A stretch of DNA of 64,000 nt from the NCBI RefSeq assembly GCF_022429565.1, contig NZ_CP092487.1, forward strand, positions 2,746,001 to 2,810,000, written 5' to 3'. The notes below the pieces were generated by a model, which searched no databases, was not told the origin of the DNA, and was given only the letters and a program-made list of their open reading frames with translations. Each line of letters opens with the position of its first letter. The first letter of the stretch is position 1. Positions 17,650 to 27,993 of the stretch are shown here, piece after piece. Source of the stretch: Lutibacter sp. A64. GTDB taxonomy: Bacteria > Bacteroidota > Bacteroidia > Flavobacteriales > Flavobacteriaceae. A program made the translations under genes and the position numbers.

Positions 17650-20103
17650 TTAAATAGTTAAGTTAACCGAAATAGAAATATTACGACCTGGAGCACTAAT
17701 AGAAGAAGCAAACTCTTTATAATGCACGTCAAAAATATTATCTAAATTCACAAAAAAGGTAAGCTTATTATTTAGTTTATAATTTGAATTTATTCCAAAA
17801 GTACTCCACTCTGGTGTACCGTAATAACTGTCGGTTAAAACATTGTATGGCGTTTGTTCAACATTATCTATTCCTTCAATTAAATTATAATCTTTTAATC
17901 TTTTTTTAGCATTAAATCTCCAATTTAAATTTGCCTGAAAACGGTCTTTTTCAAATCCGAATTCTAAATTACCAAACATAGGTGGTATAGAAGATAAAGG
18001 CTCATCTGTATCGTATGTTTCACCTTTTGTATAAGTTAAAGAACCTTTTGTATACCAAGTATCATCTATATTTCCTTTAAAGCTAAAAGTACCTCCTACA
18101 ATATAAGCATTATCTTTATTTAGATTTGCCACAACTGTACCTTCTTCCCCATCATACATAATAGTTGAAGCGTTGTTAACTTCAAAATAATCTCTTGTTA
18201 TATAATTATCTAAAAGGGTATAATAAATATTTAAACCTGTATGAAATTTTTTATCATTAAAATATTTTAAAACACTTGTTTCAAAACTATAAGCATATTC
18301 TGGTTTTAGAGCTGCATTTGGCACTGTAACATTTCCAGATTTTTCTCTTATTTTACCAACATCGTCAATATTTGGAGATCTAAACCCTGATGAAATTACA
18401 CTATTTAATTGCCATTCTTCTGAAGGTTTATGAGCAAAGCCTATTGTTGCAGTAACTGCAGAGTTATTTAACGAAATATCAAAATCAGGTAATTGAATAA
18501 AGGTATCATCTATCCAAGTAGCTTTTAAATGCGTATTAACAAATCTTAATCCGGTATTTAGTGTCGTTTTTTTATTAATATTCTGTCTGTAGTTAATATA
18601 TGAAGCTAAACTTGTGTAACTGCTCCCTCCATCAGGATAGCGAGATTGTACGGTAAAATCATCAGCAAAACCAATAATAGTATTGTTATTAACCTCTAAG
18701 GTTTTTCCAAAGGCATTAGAATTTACTTTGTTATAAGTAGTTTCAAATCCGTAAGATAAAATTCTATCATTTCCTTTAGTTAATGGTACAAAAAAGTCTC
18801 CATTTAAACTAAATACGTCTACATTTTCTTTTCTATAAGAACGTTCTAAACTTGTAAATTTTCGTTGAACTCTAGATTCTTTAATATTTTGAAAAGCTGC
18901 AGTAATAGTTCCATTTTCAATCCATTTTTTTTCAGGATTTATTTTTAATTGTGAAGAAACTAATAAACGTTTTTGTGGCCCGTAATACCATTCTGCAAAT
19001 TTTAACGCTCCATCCGAATATTCTGTTAATTTATCAAATCTATTAATATTTGAAGATTCTGAATATTGAAAATTAAACGTTACATCTGTTTTTTCTGAAA
19101 TAGGAATTGCTACTTTTTGCAACAAATCTAACTGATTAAAGCTTGTATTTTTTAGAATTAAATTATCTGAATTTACAATAGGAATCTCGCTATAATAACT
19201 ATTTGTATTGTTAGAGTACTCATTTACTTTCCCCCAATCATCAAATCCGTGATTTCTATTTTTCCCCATTTTTAAATCTCCAAAATCACTATAAGAAACA
19301 CTGGTAAAAGAAGCCCATTTTTTATTTCTAATTTCAACATTTCCTTGTGTTGTAAATTCATTATTTATAGAGCTAAAACGAGAATATAAGTCAGCATTTA
19401 TTTGTTTTTCTTCACTTATTTTAGGTGTTTTTGTATAGTAATGAATTACACCTCCCAAAGCGTCTGAACCATACACTACAGATGATGGTCCAAAAACCAC
19501 CTCTGTTCTATCAATTATATTTGGAGACACGGTAATTGAGTTTTGTAAATGTCCCATTCTATAGATAGCATTGTTCATTCTAACGCCATCAACAACTAAC
19601 AGCACTCTATTTGCTTCCATACCCCTCAACACAGGACTTCCTCCTCCAAATTGAGATTTTTGTACGCGAACACCAGGTAAATTAGCCAATAAATCTGCCG
19701 AGGTTTGCGGTGCCAATCTTTTAATTTCTTCTTTTGAGGTTATTGCTACTTGCTCGGCAATTCTGCTTCTTTTTTCTTCTCCTTTTGAAGCTGATAAAAC
19801 TATTTCATCTAACATTTCAGCTTTTTTAGATAAAGAAACAATAAACTCAACTTTACTAAGTTCGCGTTTTAGAATTTCATATTCAATATAAGAAATGTGT
19901 TTAAAAAATAGAATATCAGAGCTTTTAAATGAGGATAAATCTGCAATACCATTTTTATTGGTTGTTACAAAATCATTATTACGATCGTTATAAATTGTTA
20001 CATTTTCTATTGGAAAGTTCGAGCCTCTTTCAATAATTTTCACCTGCTGAGCTGTGGTTTTTACAGCTCCTAAAATAATTAAAATTATAGTTATAACTCT
20101 CAT
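17650..20103 (-). CDS. TonB-dependent outer-membrane receptor
   Basis: An 817-aa outer-membrane beta-barrel. It has a signal peptide (cleavage likely after TTAQ, near residue 19) and an N-terminal carboxypeptidase-regulatory-like domain (20-100). The plug domain is at about 115-225, with LLANLPGVRVQKSQFGGGSP, LRGMEANRVLLVVDGVRMNN and VVYGSDALGGVIHYYTK. The 22-strand barrel ends in the aromatic-type terminus NISISVNLTI. The plug resembles heme/hemoglobin-type receptors, but no ligand can be assigned. It is third in a porZ-recO-receptor run with gaps of 2 bp, so it is likely cotranscribed; this gene order recurs in flavobacteria. Confidence 0.9.
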   Translation of the reverse strand: MRVITIILIILGAVKTTAQQVKIIERGSNFPIENVTIYNDRNNDFVTTNKNGIADLSSFKSSDILFFKHISYIEYEILKRELSKVEFIVSLSKKAEMLDEIVLSASKGEEKRSRIAEQVAITSKEEIKRLAPQTSADLLANLPGVRVQKSQFGGGSPVLRGMEANRVLLVVDGVRMNNAIYRMGHLQNSITVSPNIIDRTEVVFGPSSVVYGSDALGGVIHYYTKTPKISEEKQINADLYSRFSSINNEFTTQGNVEIRNKKWASFTSVSYSDFGDLKMGKNRNHGFDDWGKVNEYSNNTNSYYSEIPIVNSDNLILKNTSFNQLDLLQKVAIPISEKTDVTFNFQYSESSNINRFDKLTEYSDGALKFAEWYYGPQKRLLVSSQLKINPEKKWIENGTITAAFQNIKESRVQRKFTSLERSYRKENVDVFSLNGDFFVPLTKGNDRILSYGFETTYNKVNSNAFGKTLEVNNNTIIGFADDFTVQSRYPDGGSSYTSLASYINYRQNINKKTTLNTGLRFVNTHLKATWIDDTFIQLPDFDISLNNSAVTATIGFAHKPSEEWQLNSVISSGFRSPNIDDVGKIREKSGNVTVPNAALKPEYAYSFETSVLKYFNDKKFHTGLNIYYTLLDNYITRDYFEVNNASTIMYDGEEGTVVANLNKDNAYIVGGTFSFKGNIDDTWYTKGSLTYTKGETYDTDEPLSSIPPMFGNLEFGFEKDRFQANLNWRFNAKKRLKDYNLIEGIDNVEQTPYNVLTDSYYGTPEWSTFGINSNYKLNNKLTFFVNLDNIFDVHYKEFASSISAPGRNISISVNLTI

Positions 20104-20105
20104 AA

Positions 20106-20822
20106 TTAACTAAATACTGATTTTAAGACATTTAAAGACTTAGGTTTTCTAAAACCACTTACATGTAATTCGAAATACTGTATTAAAATTGACAATACAT
20201 CATACCTATTAGAAGCACTAAAATTTACTGTATGCAATACATCAAAATTTATGCCTAACAACTTTTTAAATTGAGTAATTTTTTCTCCAGAAACTGTGTT
20301 TACACTAGTTGAATTGGTAAAATTGCCTTCTAATAAATTAAAATAGGGGAAATCGGCATTTTTTGTTACTGGGTAAAAGCCTAAATGCTTGGTTAAATTT
20401 AATAAAAAAAGCAAATGAAAATTTGAAACTGTTTCGTGCGTATCTAACCATAATAAAGAAGCTTCTAAATATCTAAAAAGCAATGAGTTCTCTTCTTCTT
20501 CTTTTATAACATAATACAAAATTTCGGACAAAAATAAAGCGATAGATTGTTTTTTTATATCTGTATAAATAGAATTATAAAAATTTATAACCTCCACTTC
20601 TTTTATAGAATTTAAGGTTCCTTTTGTATTATGGTTTGCTGTTAAATTTAGCTGCATAAGTGGTTGAAAATAGGCTGCTTTAACTTTTGCTTTTTTAGCT
20701 TTTAAAACCCCTCTTAACATATATGTTTTTAAACCACTTTTTTCGGTATAGCAGGTTACAATTAAGCTAGTGTCACCATATTTAATTGTATTAATAACAA
20801 TTGCTTTAGTAGTTTCAATCAT
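20106..20822 (-). CDS. recO: DNA repair protein RecO
   Basis: A 238-aa RecF-pathway mediator that helps load RecA on gapped DNA. The N-terminal OB fold is clear (TKAIVINTIKYGDTSLIVTCYTEKSGLKTYMLRG), followed by a helical C-terminal domain. The four-Cys zinc finger of some RecO proteins is absent, as is usual in flavobacteria. It is 2 bp from both neighbours (porZ upstream, TonB receptor downstream). Confidence 0.9.
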   Translation of the reverse strand: MIETTKAIVINTIKYGDTSLIVTCYTEKSGLKTYMLRGVLKAKKAKVKAAYFQPLMQLNLTANHNTKGTLNSIKEVEVINFYNSIYTDIKKQSIALFLSEILYYVIKEEEENSLLFRYLEASLLWLDTHETVSNFHLLFLLNLTKHLGFYPVTKNADFPYFNLLEGNFTNSTSVNTVSGEKITQFKKLLGINFDVLHTVNFSASNRYDVLSILIQYFELHVSGFRKPKSLNVLKSVFS

Positions 20823-20824
20823 TT

Positions 20825-23101
20825 TTAATTAATAATTGCAATTTTTGTTATAGCTGTTTCTTGTGTATCATTATCAATTAGCAAAACTATGTAAATTCCC
20901 GAAGCAACCTTTGTACCTGCTAAATTTGTTTTATCCCACAAAACAGTTCCTCCATTTAATTCTTGACTTTCAATTAAATTAGTTTCATATACTAAATTAC
21001 CTGCAGTATCTAAAATTTTTATATTTGTTCCTTCAGGTAAATGTGTTCCATTTCTACCATCAATAGTTATATATTCGTTGTTTTTTGTTGAAGGATTTGG
21101 ATATGCATAAACTTCTGGTAATGAGTCTCCATACTCAGAAACTTTACTATTATATGCAACAATACCTTTTGAAGTGGCAAAATAAACTTTACCAGATGTT
21201 TTATCAATTTCAATAGTTGAAATTGTATTTGAAGGTAATGGAGAATTACTTGTATTAAAATTATGAATTGTAGTAGTACCGTCTGGGTTTGTTTTTAATA
21301 CACCTCCACTATTTGTTCCAAACCATTTGTTATTTGCACCATCAACTGCTATTGAGTTTACCGCTTGATCTCCCAACAATTTTTTTGCAATACCATCATC
21401 ATCTAAAATAATTACGGGTTCTGTTTCAACTATAGACTCTGTAAAAACTGTTGCCGGATTATATAATACAACCAATCCCTTTTGTGTTCCAATCCATATT
21501 CTATTATTATCATCAACTTCTATAGCTCGTACATTTGGGTCGGGTAAAGCACCGTTAGAAATTTCGGTTGTTAAAGCTCTTTTTTGATTTCCATTTTCGT
21601 TAAAAATTAAGGCTCCGTTTCTCCTTGTTCCAATCCAAATATTAGATGTTTTATCTATAACAAGCTCATTAAGTCCCAAAGCACCGCTAGTCATTACAGA
21701 AGTCATATCAAAACCTGTCCAATTCCCTTCTGTATCAAATTTTTTAATTTTATTATCAACCCATCCATTAGCAATCCACAAGTTTCCATCAGTATCAAAA
21801 GCAGATCCATTTATTCTAGTACGCCATTCTAAACCACTGTTTAAATATGTCCAATGGGTTATAACTTCATTATTTTCAACAATTATCATTCCGCCACCCC
21901 AAGAACTTATATATACTTTTTCAATATTGTTTGGATCAAAAGTAACACGTACCAAATCACTAACACCAATATTGCTATAAGGTATGCTAAACCAATTTTC
22001 TCCATTAAAATGATCTACTCCATAACGTCCATTTCTAGGTGCATAAGCAGTATCATGCCAACCGTAAACAACCCATAAATGACCTTCTTTTATTGAAATT
22101 GAAAAGGGTAAGTTAGAGATAGGACCATCTGGGTGAATTTCTTCAAAGTTTGGAATATTTTCAGAGGTACTTTTTAAAATACCAAATTCTTTTGTTCCTA
22201 AATAAAGTATATTATCTTCAAAATAAGCAGCGTTTAAATTGTAATAAAATGGTTGATTTGTATTGCTTACATAATTTAGTTTTTCTGTATCATTTACATC
22301 TATAACATAAACATACCTTTGAGTTGCTAATGCTAAATATTCTTCTGAAGCCTTTAAAGCAGCAATAGTTTGTGGATAATTTTTTTGAAGTTGTAAATTA
22401 TTATCTACAATCTTATATAAACTTCTATTGTTTGAAACATATACTTGATTATTAAATATTTCAATTGTAGAAAAATTACCCGAAAAATAATGTGTCCAGT
22501 TATTAAAATCTATTAGGTTTGGATTGTCTATAGCAGCTGTATAAATTCCGTTTTCAGTTGCTGCATAAATAGTATTATTAGCTATTTTAATTTGATTTAT
22601 AATTAATTCTGATGACTGATCTCCAATAAAAAAAGTATCACCAAACTGTAATTTATCTATATTGTAAACAATAATAGCAAAAGAAGTTGAAAGGTATAGT
22701 TTACCGTTATATTCTGTAATATTATTTATTTGTTTGTTTCCAGAATAATTAAAATTTACTATATCTTTTAAAATAGTAATATTGCCATCTTCATCAATAA
22801 TTTCAATTAAACCTGTTTCGTAACCGATAATTAATTTATTATAAGTATTGCTGTAATATAAACTAGAGGTTGTTTCTCCTGAAAGTCCATTTACCGAAGA
22901 AATTTTAGTTAGTTCTCCAGAAACAATATCATATCTAAAAATTGCATTATCTACAATTGCGTGTATTTGATTTTCTGTTTTTATAAAATCTTTTACATTA
23001 TTATAAGAATAGAAATCTTCCCAATTATTTGAAAAATCTACTTGAGACCAAACTGCTGTGGTTATTAGGTAAAAAAACAGTATTTGAATTTTTTTTTTCA
23101 T
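20825..23101 (-). CDS. porZ: PorZ-like two-component-regulator propeller protein with type IX secretion C-terminal domain
   Basis: A 758-aa exported protein: signal peptide ending near TAVWSQ (residue 20), then two beta-propellers built from repeats such as ITEYNGKLYLSTS, DNNRIWIGTQKGLVVLYNP and NNKWFGTNSGGVLKTNPDGT. A type IX sorting-like domain occupies about 675-758 (YAYPNPS at its start, VASGIYIVLLIDN near the end). This matches PorZ, which in Porphyromonas sits on the cell surface and delivers anionic LPS to the type IX attachment machinery. Placement next to recO supports the assignment. Flavobacteria do not make A-LPS in the Porphyromonas sense, so the exact partner here is inference. 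Confidence 0.85.
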   Translation of the reverse strand: MKKKIQILFFYLITTAVWSQVDFSNNWEDFYSYNNVKDFIKTENQIHAIVDNAIFRYDIVSGELTKISSVNGLSGETTSSLYYSNTYNKLIIGYETGLIEIIDEDGNITILKDIVNFNYSGNKQINNITEYNGKLYLSTSFAIIVYNIDKLQFGDTFFIGDQSSELIINQIKIANNTIYAATENGIYTAAIDNPNLIDFNNWTHYFSGNFSTIEIFNNQVYVSNNRSLYKIVDNNLQLQKNYPQTIAALKASEEYLALATQRYVYVIDVNDTEKLNYVSNTNQPFYYNLNAAYFEDNILYLGTKEFGILKSTSENIPNFEEIHPDGPISNLPFSISIKEGHLWVVYGWHDTAYAPRNGRYGVDHFNGENWFSIPYSNIGVSDLVRVTFDPNNIEKVYISSWGGGMIIVENNEVITHWTYLNSGLEWRTRINGSAFDTDGNLWIANGWVDNKIKKFDTEGNWTGFDMTSVMTSGALGLNELVIDKTSNIWIGTRRNGALIFNENGNQKRALTTEISNGALPDPNVRAIEVDDNNRIWIGTQKGLVVLYNPATVFTESIVETEPVIILDDDGIAKKLLGDQAVNSIAVDGANNKWFGTNSGGVLKTNPDGTTTIHNFNTSNSPLPSNTISTIEIDKTSGKVYFATSKGIVAYNSKVSEYGDSLPEVYAYPNPSTKNNEYITIDGRNGTHLPEGTNIKILDTAGNLVYETNLIESQELNGGTVLWDKTNLAGTKVASGIYIVLLIDNDTQETAITKIAIIN

Positions 23102-23109
23102 AATTATTT

Positions 23110-23117
23110 CAAATATA
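23110..23117 (-). promoter_or_regulatory. Predicted -7 promoter element (TATATTTG) for porZ-recO-receptor
   Basis: Exact TAnnTTTG match on the minus strand 8 bp upstream of the porZ ATG. The same octamer recurs on the minus strand at 23286-23293, so one of the two may be chance in AT-rich sequence. Confidence 0.35.
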
Positions 23118-23160
23118 TCTATTAAAACTTAAAAGAAAAGCTATTTTATATAATAAATTT

Positions 23161-23207
23161 AAAACAAAAAAAACCTTGAACATTATAATATATTATAATG
23201 TTCAAGG
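23161..23207 (-). terminator. Perfect-palindrome terminator downstream of the LytTR/LytS genes
   Basis: A 34-bp perfect palindrome (arms of 17 bp, starting CCTTGAACATTATAATA) at 23174-23207. Read on the minus strand it is followed directly by eight T, G and four T. This fits an intrinsic terminator for the minus-strand kinase gene that ends 222 bp upstream, and separates it from porZ. Confidence 0.75.
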
Positions 23208-23428
23208 AATAAATAAATCAACCCCAAAGACTTATTTAATGTTTTAATGTAAAATGTCAAAACCCCTCTTGACATAAATACACTTCAAATATACATCAGA
23301 AATTACATTCATTAATAAATTGTTAATAAAAAACCATAAAAAAACTGTAAACGGTTTGTTTTAAAACATAAATGGTAATTTACGCTTACTAAAAATTAGA
23401 AAAAAGACTGTTTAAAACCAGGTTTTGG

Positions 23429-24754
23429 CTAAATTAAAGGGAATTTTATTGACACCTGTGTGCCTGTTTTAGTATTTGATGAAATGTCTTTTGTTAAAAT
23501 ACGTACATCTTTATTTTGATGTAACATTCTAATTCTATTCTCTGTTGCTTCTGCTCCAAAAAATTTACGTTTTTGACTCATATGAGATAATTCTTTAGCT
23601 TTGTTAATACCAATACCATTATCTTCTACAATACAAACCACATTTCCATCTTCTTCTTTTATTGTTAATTCTATTTTTTTTTCACCTTCTAACTTCATAA
23701 TACCGTGCCAAATAGCATTTTCAATAAAAGGTTGTAAAAACAATGTAGGCACTTTAATATTTTGTAGACTTAGTTTATCATCAACATTAACAATATAATT
23801 AAAGCCTCCGTTTACTCTCATTTTTTCTAACTTAACATATAAGGCTAAAATTTCTAATTCTTCAGAAAGTGTAGAAGTTGGACTAGATGAACTATTTAAA
23901 ATTACACGAATTAATTTTGAAAATTTAGTTATATAATCCGAAGCTTTTTCTACTTCGCTTTTTATTACAAAGTTATTTATAGAGTTTAAAGAGTTAAATA
24001 CAAAATGTGGATTCATTTGACTTTGTAGTGCAGCCATTTTTAATTCCTCCATTTCTTTTAATTTAATAGCTAACCGTACCTCTGCATTTTTACTTTTATC
24101 TTCAATTTTCTTTATTATTGAACCAATAATCACTGAAAAAATTATAGCTTGTAATATTAAGCCTATGTAAATAAATAACTTAGATTCTACACCTATTCTA
24201 TGAAATGGCTCAGCACCAATAAAAAGTTCTATATAAGTAATATTTGCAAATACAATATGTATTGAAGTTGCTATTACAAAATACATTGCTGAATCGCTTT
24301 TTATTTTAGTAATGATAATATAAAATGCAAATAATCCAAATATTGATAAAAAAGGTGCGACAAGTGTAAATGCTTTAATTTGAAACTGATATCCAAATAA
24401 ATATTGAATACACAAAAATGTTAAGCCTAATACAACAAGTACCCGAGCTGATAATACATAAAATTTATCCCATTTTAATAATTGAGATCTAGAGTCTAAT
24501 AATTCTCTAGCAAATAAGACATAAGCAGCATATGCAAAAATTTGTATTGGAAAATTTAAATATTCTACAAGAGTTACATGCTCTGTAGCAATAATATCTT
24601 TTATTAAATAAATACTAAACCCTAAAAGGTATAAGCTATAATATAGGTATAATTTAGATCTATTTTGAAAAAAAATTAAGATATGGTATATAAACAAGAT
24701 AAAAAGCCCCCCCCTTATCCATGCGTATATTTCAGAATGATAATCTAATAACAT
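23429..24754 (-). CDS. LytS-like sensor histidine kinase
   Basis: A 441-aa membrane kinase. About six to seven hydrophobic helices span residues 15-215, then a linker coiled coil leads into the His_kinase (LytS/YehU) box. The phospho-acceptor is His250 in LQSQMNPHFVFNSLNSINNF; the ATPase part has FIENAIWHGIM and VEDNGIGI. It starts 3 bp after the LytTR regulator stop and must form its partner. No periplasmic sensor domain of size is visible, so the signal may be sensed within the membrane helices. The target genes are unknown. Confidence 0.92.
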   Translation of the reverse strand: MLLDYHSEIYAWIRGGLFILFIYHILIFFQNRSKLYLYYSLYLLGFSIYLIKDIIATEHVTLVEYLNFPIQIFAYAAYVLFARELLDSRSQLLKWDKFYVLSARVLVVLGLTFLCIQYLFGYQFQIKAFTLVAPFLSIFGLFAFYIIITKIKSDSAMYFVIATSIHIVFANITYIELFIGAEPFHRIGVESKLFIYIGLILQAIIFSVIIGSIIKKIEDKSKNAEVRLAIKLKEMEELKMAALQSQMNPHFVFNSLNSINNFVIKSEVEKASDYITKFSKLIRVILNSSSSPTSTLSEELEILALYVKLEKMRVNGGFNYIVNVDDKLSLQNIKVPTLFLQPFIENAIWHGIMKLEGEKKIELTIKEEDGNVVCIVEDNGIGINKAKELSHMSQKRKFFGAEATENRIRMLHQNKDVRILTKDISSNTKTGTQVSIKFPLI

Positions 24755-24757
24755 TCT

Positions 24758-25495
24758 CTAATCCAAATAAAGTTTCTTAAATAACTCTGCTTTTCTATTT
24801 CTACTAATACTTGCAGTTAAACCATTAGTCATAATCAACTCACCTCCTAAACCTTTCAAATACTCTTTAACATGGTTTAAGTTTATTAAATAAGAATTAT
24901 GTACTCTAAAAAAGTTTGAAAATAAAAACTTCTTCTCAACTTCCTTAAGAGTTTTAGAAACTACAATTTGTTGTTCAGATTTTAAGTAAATGGTAGTATA
25001 ACTTTTATCAGATTTCAACATTACAACATCATCTTTATCTAATAAATACACTTTTCCATCAGCAGAAATATTTATTTTATCATTACTATCATTTAAATTA
25101 CTTAATAAAACCTGAAGTTTATTCTCTAATAAATCTCCTTTTTTAATAGTATTAATTTTCTCCATTGAGACAATTAATTCATCTTTATCAACGGGTTTTA
25201 ATAAATAGTCAATTGCAGAAACCTTTATTGCTTTTAAAGCAAACTCATCATGAGCAGTAGTGAAAATAAGATTAAAATCTCTATTTTCTAACTTCTCAAT
25301 CATAGTGAAACCATCCATTTCTGGCATTTGAATATCTAAAAATACTACATCTGGCTTTTCTTCATTTATAATATCTATAGCTTTAATAGGTGAATTACAT
25401 TTAGTAACTTCAACATTTTCTATATAATTATTCAATTTCCACTCTAATGCTTCTAAAGCATCGTTTTCATCATCAACTAATAAAATTTGTAACAT
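24758..25495 (-). CDS. LytTR-family response regulator
   Basis: A 245-aa two-component regulator. The receiver domain (1-120) has the acidic pair Asp8-Asp9, phospho-acceptor Asp54 in VVFLDIQMPEMDG, and Lys102 in YLLKPVDKDEL. A LytTR DNA-binding domain follows (about 145-245), with FFRVHNSYLINLNHVKEYLKG and the LTASISRNRKAELFKKL end. It is first in a two-gene unit with the LytS-like kinase. Confidence 0.94.
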   Translation of the reverse strand: MLQILLVDDENDALEALEWKLNNYIENVEVTKCNSPIKAIDIINEEKPDVVFLDIQMPEMDGFTMIEKLENRDFNLIFTTAHDEFALKAIKVSAIDYLLKPVDKDELIVSMEKINTIKKGDLLENKLQVLLSNLNDSNDKINISADGKVYLLDKDDVVMLKSDKSYTTIYLKSEQQIVVSKTLKEVEKKFLFSNFFRVHNSYLINLNHVKEYLKGLGGELIMTNGLTASISRNRKAELFKKLYLD

Positions 25496-25560
25496 TGCTG
25501 TGGGTGATGTTGGGTTAATTTAATCTGCAAGATACAACATTTGAATATACCTTCAAAAAG

Positions 25561-27924
25561 TTAATCTTTTATTTCGAATTTTCGTACAATTTCATTTCCC
25601 AAAGTATCAACAACCGTAATTGTATGTTTTCCTTTTTTAGGTGAAATTTCCATTTCATGAATATTTGTTGTTTCACCTATGTATTTATTATTTAAATACC
25701 AAAATACTTTTGCTTCCATATTAGAATGTATCAATTTTAAAACCAATCCATTTGACCTTTCTTCAAAATCTTTTGTCAAATAAATTAATTCATTTTCTTC
25801 TGGAGAAACAAAAGCCATTTTTAATGAATTTTCATTTAAGCAATCAGCTCTAAAACTTGGTAATTTTTTATAATTTGGATGCTTTTTTTGAAAATAAAAT
25901 TGTTGCAAAGGTGGTAAAACAAACCAGCTTTTGTGTACCATATTATTTAAGGTTTCACATGATGAGTTTACTTGAAATTCTTCATTTTTATCTAAATGCA
26001 CCCAAATATGATACGGGCAAGGAGCTGTTTTTAATCCTGCTTGTTGTACAAAAACAGTATCTTTTTCTTCACAATATTCACCTGCTCTATAACCACTTTT
26101 ACTACAAACTGGTATTTTTACCAATTCATCAAAAGGCTTTTCAAACCAGGTAGAGACATGATTAATTGCGTCTCTACTTGATGCCAATTGATTAAAAACG
26201 TTAAACAATATTGGTGCCGCTGTTGAAACTCCAATCAAACCTGGCCTACCTTCTCCATCGGCATTTCCAACCCAAACACCAACAACATATTTTTTAGTTA
26301 ATCCAATTGCCCAAGCATCTCTAAAACCAAAACTTGTACCTGTTTTCCATGCAATTTTGGTTGAAGTATCAAAAAACTCCCAATTCTCTTCTCCTTCTGG
26401 CCTATTTACTTTACTTAATGCTTCAAAAGTTAAATAGGTTGATCCTGCATCAAAAATGGTTTTTTCAACTGAAATTTCTCCAAAATTTGGTTTAAAATCG
26501 TTTAAATAAGATGGTTCTAAAAATTCATTTTTATAATATTTCCCTTGAGTTGTATCATAGTGATTTACAGTTGAAGCCATACTTGCATAACTTTTACATA
26601 AATCCCATAAATTACTTTCGGCTCCTCCTAAAATTAACGACAAACCATAATGATTTACCCCATATTTTAAGTCTTTTAAATGCAAGCCTTTTAAATAATG
26701 GTAAAACCTATCCAATCCAAAACTATGTAACATTCTAACCGAAGGAACATTTAAAGACCTGTACAACGCTTCACTTGCTGCAACTGCGCCATCAAATTGT
26801 TTGTTAAAATTTTCTGGTCTATAACTACCAATTTGTGTTGGAATATCCGCAACTAATGTATTTGGTAAAATAGCGCCAGCATCTAACATCGCAGCATATA
26901 AAAATGGTTTTAAAATACTACCTGTACTTCGTGGTTTATTAATAATATCAACATTTTTTTGATGCTCTTTTGTTGTTGGTGAATTACCAACATAGGCTAA
27001 AACCTTTCGGGTATTTACATCTAAAACCAATACTGCAATATTGTTAATCTGATTTTGACTTAACTCGTTATAATGATTTTTAACTATGGCATTTACATTA
27101 TTTTGTAAATTATATTTTACAGAAGTTTTAATGCGTTTCCCTTTTTGATTTTCTACAACACGCTGTAACAAATGAGGTGCTATTTGAGGAATTGCATACG
27201 GCTTTTTAGGTAATTCTTCTTGCAATGCTAAATTATACGTTAGCGTATCAATTATTTTTTTATCAGCTAATTTTTTTAATAATCTATTTCTTTTAACTAG
27301 TAACTTTTGTTGATTTTTTCCAGGATAAATTAAACTCGGCGCATTTGGTAATACGGCTAAAGTTGCGCTTTCTGCCCACGAAAGTTGATCTGGTAAACGT
27401 CCAAAATACCGCCAAGAAGCAACATCTAACCCAACAACATTTCCACCAAAAGGTGCGTTTGAAGCATATAATGAAAGTATTTTTTCTTTAGAATATCTTA
27501 GCTCCAATCTGGTAGCCAAAATAATTTCTTTTAGTTTTTCAAAATAGGTTCTTTTTTGATTTTTTCGCGACAATCTAATAACTTGTTGTGTTAAAGTGCT
27601 ACCTCCTCTTTTTATTGAATTCGATTTAAAATTTTGAACAGCTGCCTTTACAATTGAAACTGGGTTAAAACCTGGATGTTTATAAAAATAAGCATCTTCA
27701 AACTCAATTATGCATTGTTTAAATTTTGTTGAAATACCATCGTTTTGAGGAAACCGCCATTGACCATCTTCAGCAATTTTTGCACCTAATAATTCACCTT
27801 CAGCACTTTCTATAACTGTTGAAGTAGGATTTTTAAACAAATTTTTTGGCAATGAAAAATAATAAGCCGTTAACATTATAACGGCTATTATTAGTTTAAT
27901 TTTATGTTTTTTGATAAAATTCAC
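25561..27924 (-). CDS. pbpC: Penicillin-binding protein 1C
   Basis: Bifunctional class A PBP of 787 aa anchored by one N-terminal helix (about 10-25). The GT51 glycosyltransferase domain (about 40-250) has catalytic Glu76 in EFEDAYFYKHPG and RGGSTLTQQVIRLSR (107-119). The transpeptidase domain has Ser336-x-x-Lys339 (RSTGSILKPF) and KTGTSFGFRDAW. A C-terminal BiPBP_C domain ends the protein. The start codon is GTG; an in-frame stop lies three codons upstream, leaving no ATG choice. It lies downstream of the alpha-2-macroglobulin gene on the same strand, a pairing also known from Escherichia coli (pbpC next to yfhM). Confidence 0.94.
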   Translation of the reverse strand: MNFIKKHKIKLIIAVIMLTAYYFSLPKNLFKNPTSTVIESAEGELLGAKIAEDGQWRFPQNDGISTKFKQCIIEFEDAYFYKHPGFNPVSIVKAAVQNFKSNSIKRGGSTLTQQVIRLSRKNQKRTYFEKLKEIILATRLELRYSKEKILSLYASNAPFGGNVVGLDVASWRYFGRLPDQLSWAESATLAVLPNAPSLIYPGKNQQKLLVKRNRLLKKLADKKIIDTLTYNLALQEELPKKPYAIPQIAPHLLQRVVENQKGKRIKTSVKYNLQNNVNAIVKNHYNELSQNQINNIAVLVLDVNTRKVLAYVGNSPTTKEHQKNVDIINKPRSTGSILKPFLYAAMLDAGAILPNTLVADIPTQIGSYRPENFNKQFDGAVAASEALYRSLNVPSVRMLHSFGLDRFYHYLKGLHLKDLKYGVNHYGLSLILGGAESNLWDLCKSYASMASTVNHYDTTQGKYYKNEFLEPSYLNDFKPNFGEISVEKTIFDAGSTYLTFEALSKVNRPEGEENWEFFDTSTKIAWKTGTSFGFRDAWAIGLTKKYVVGVWVGNADGEGRPGLIGVSTAAPILFNVFNQLASSRDAINHVSTWFEKPFDELVKIPVCSKSGYRAGEYCEEKDTVFVQQAGLKTAPCPYHIWVHLDKNEEFQVNSSCETLNNMVHKSWFVLPPLQQFYFQKKHPNYKKLPSFRADCLNENSLKMAFVSPEENELIYLTKDFEERSNGLVLKLIHSNMEAKVFWYLNNKYIGETTNIHEMEISPKKGKHTITVVDTLGNEIVRKFEIKD

Positions 27925-27993
27925 TGCTATTTATATTCTTTTTTTGAATTTTGATAATTTTTGATAAAAACACCAACAATGGCAGGTGAAATC

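Larger units (their letters stand above)
23102..23428. other. 327-bp gene-free stretch between the LytS-like kinase gene and porZ
   Basis: No coding sequence. It holds the strong palindromic terminator at 23161-23207, two TATATTTG minus-strand promoter candidates (23110 and 23286), and otherwise AT-rich sequence with poly-A tracts around 23330-23345. No tRNA or riboswitch fold was recognised. Confidence 0.7.

Noticed and set aside
23208-23428. Candidate small RNA or LytTR binding site upstream of porZ
   Set aside because: Only AT-rich sequence with weak repeats; no pair of spaced elements with a consistent pattern was found.
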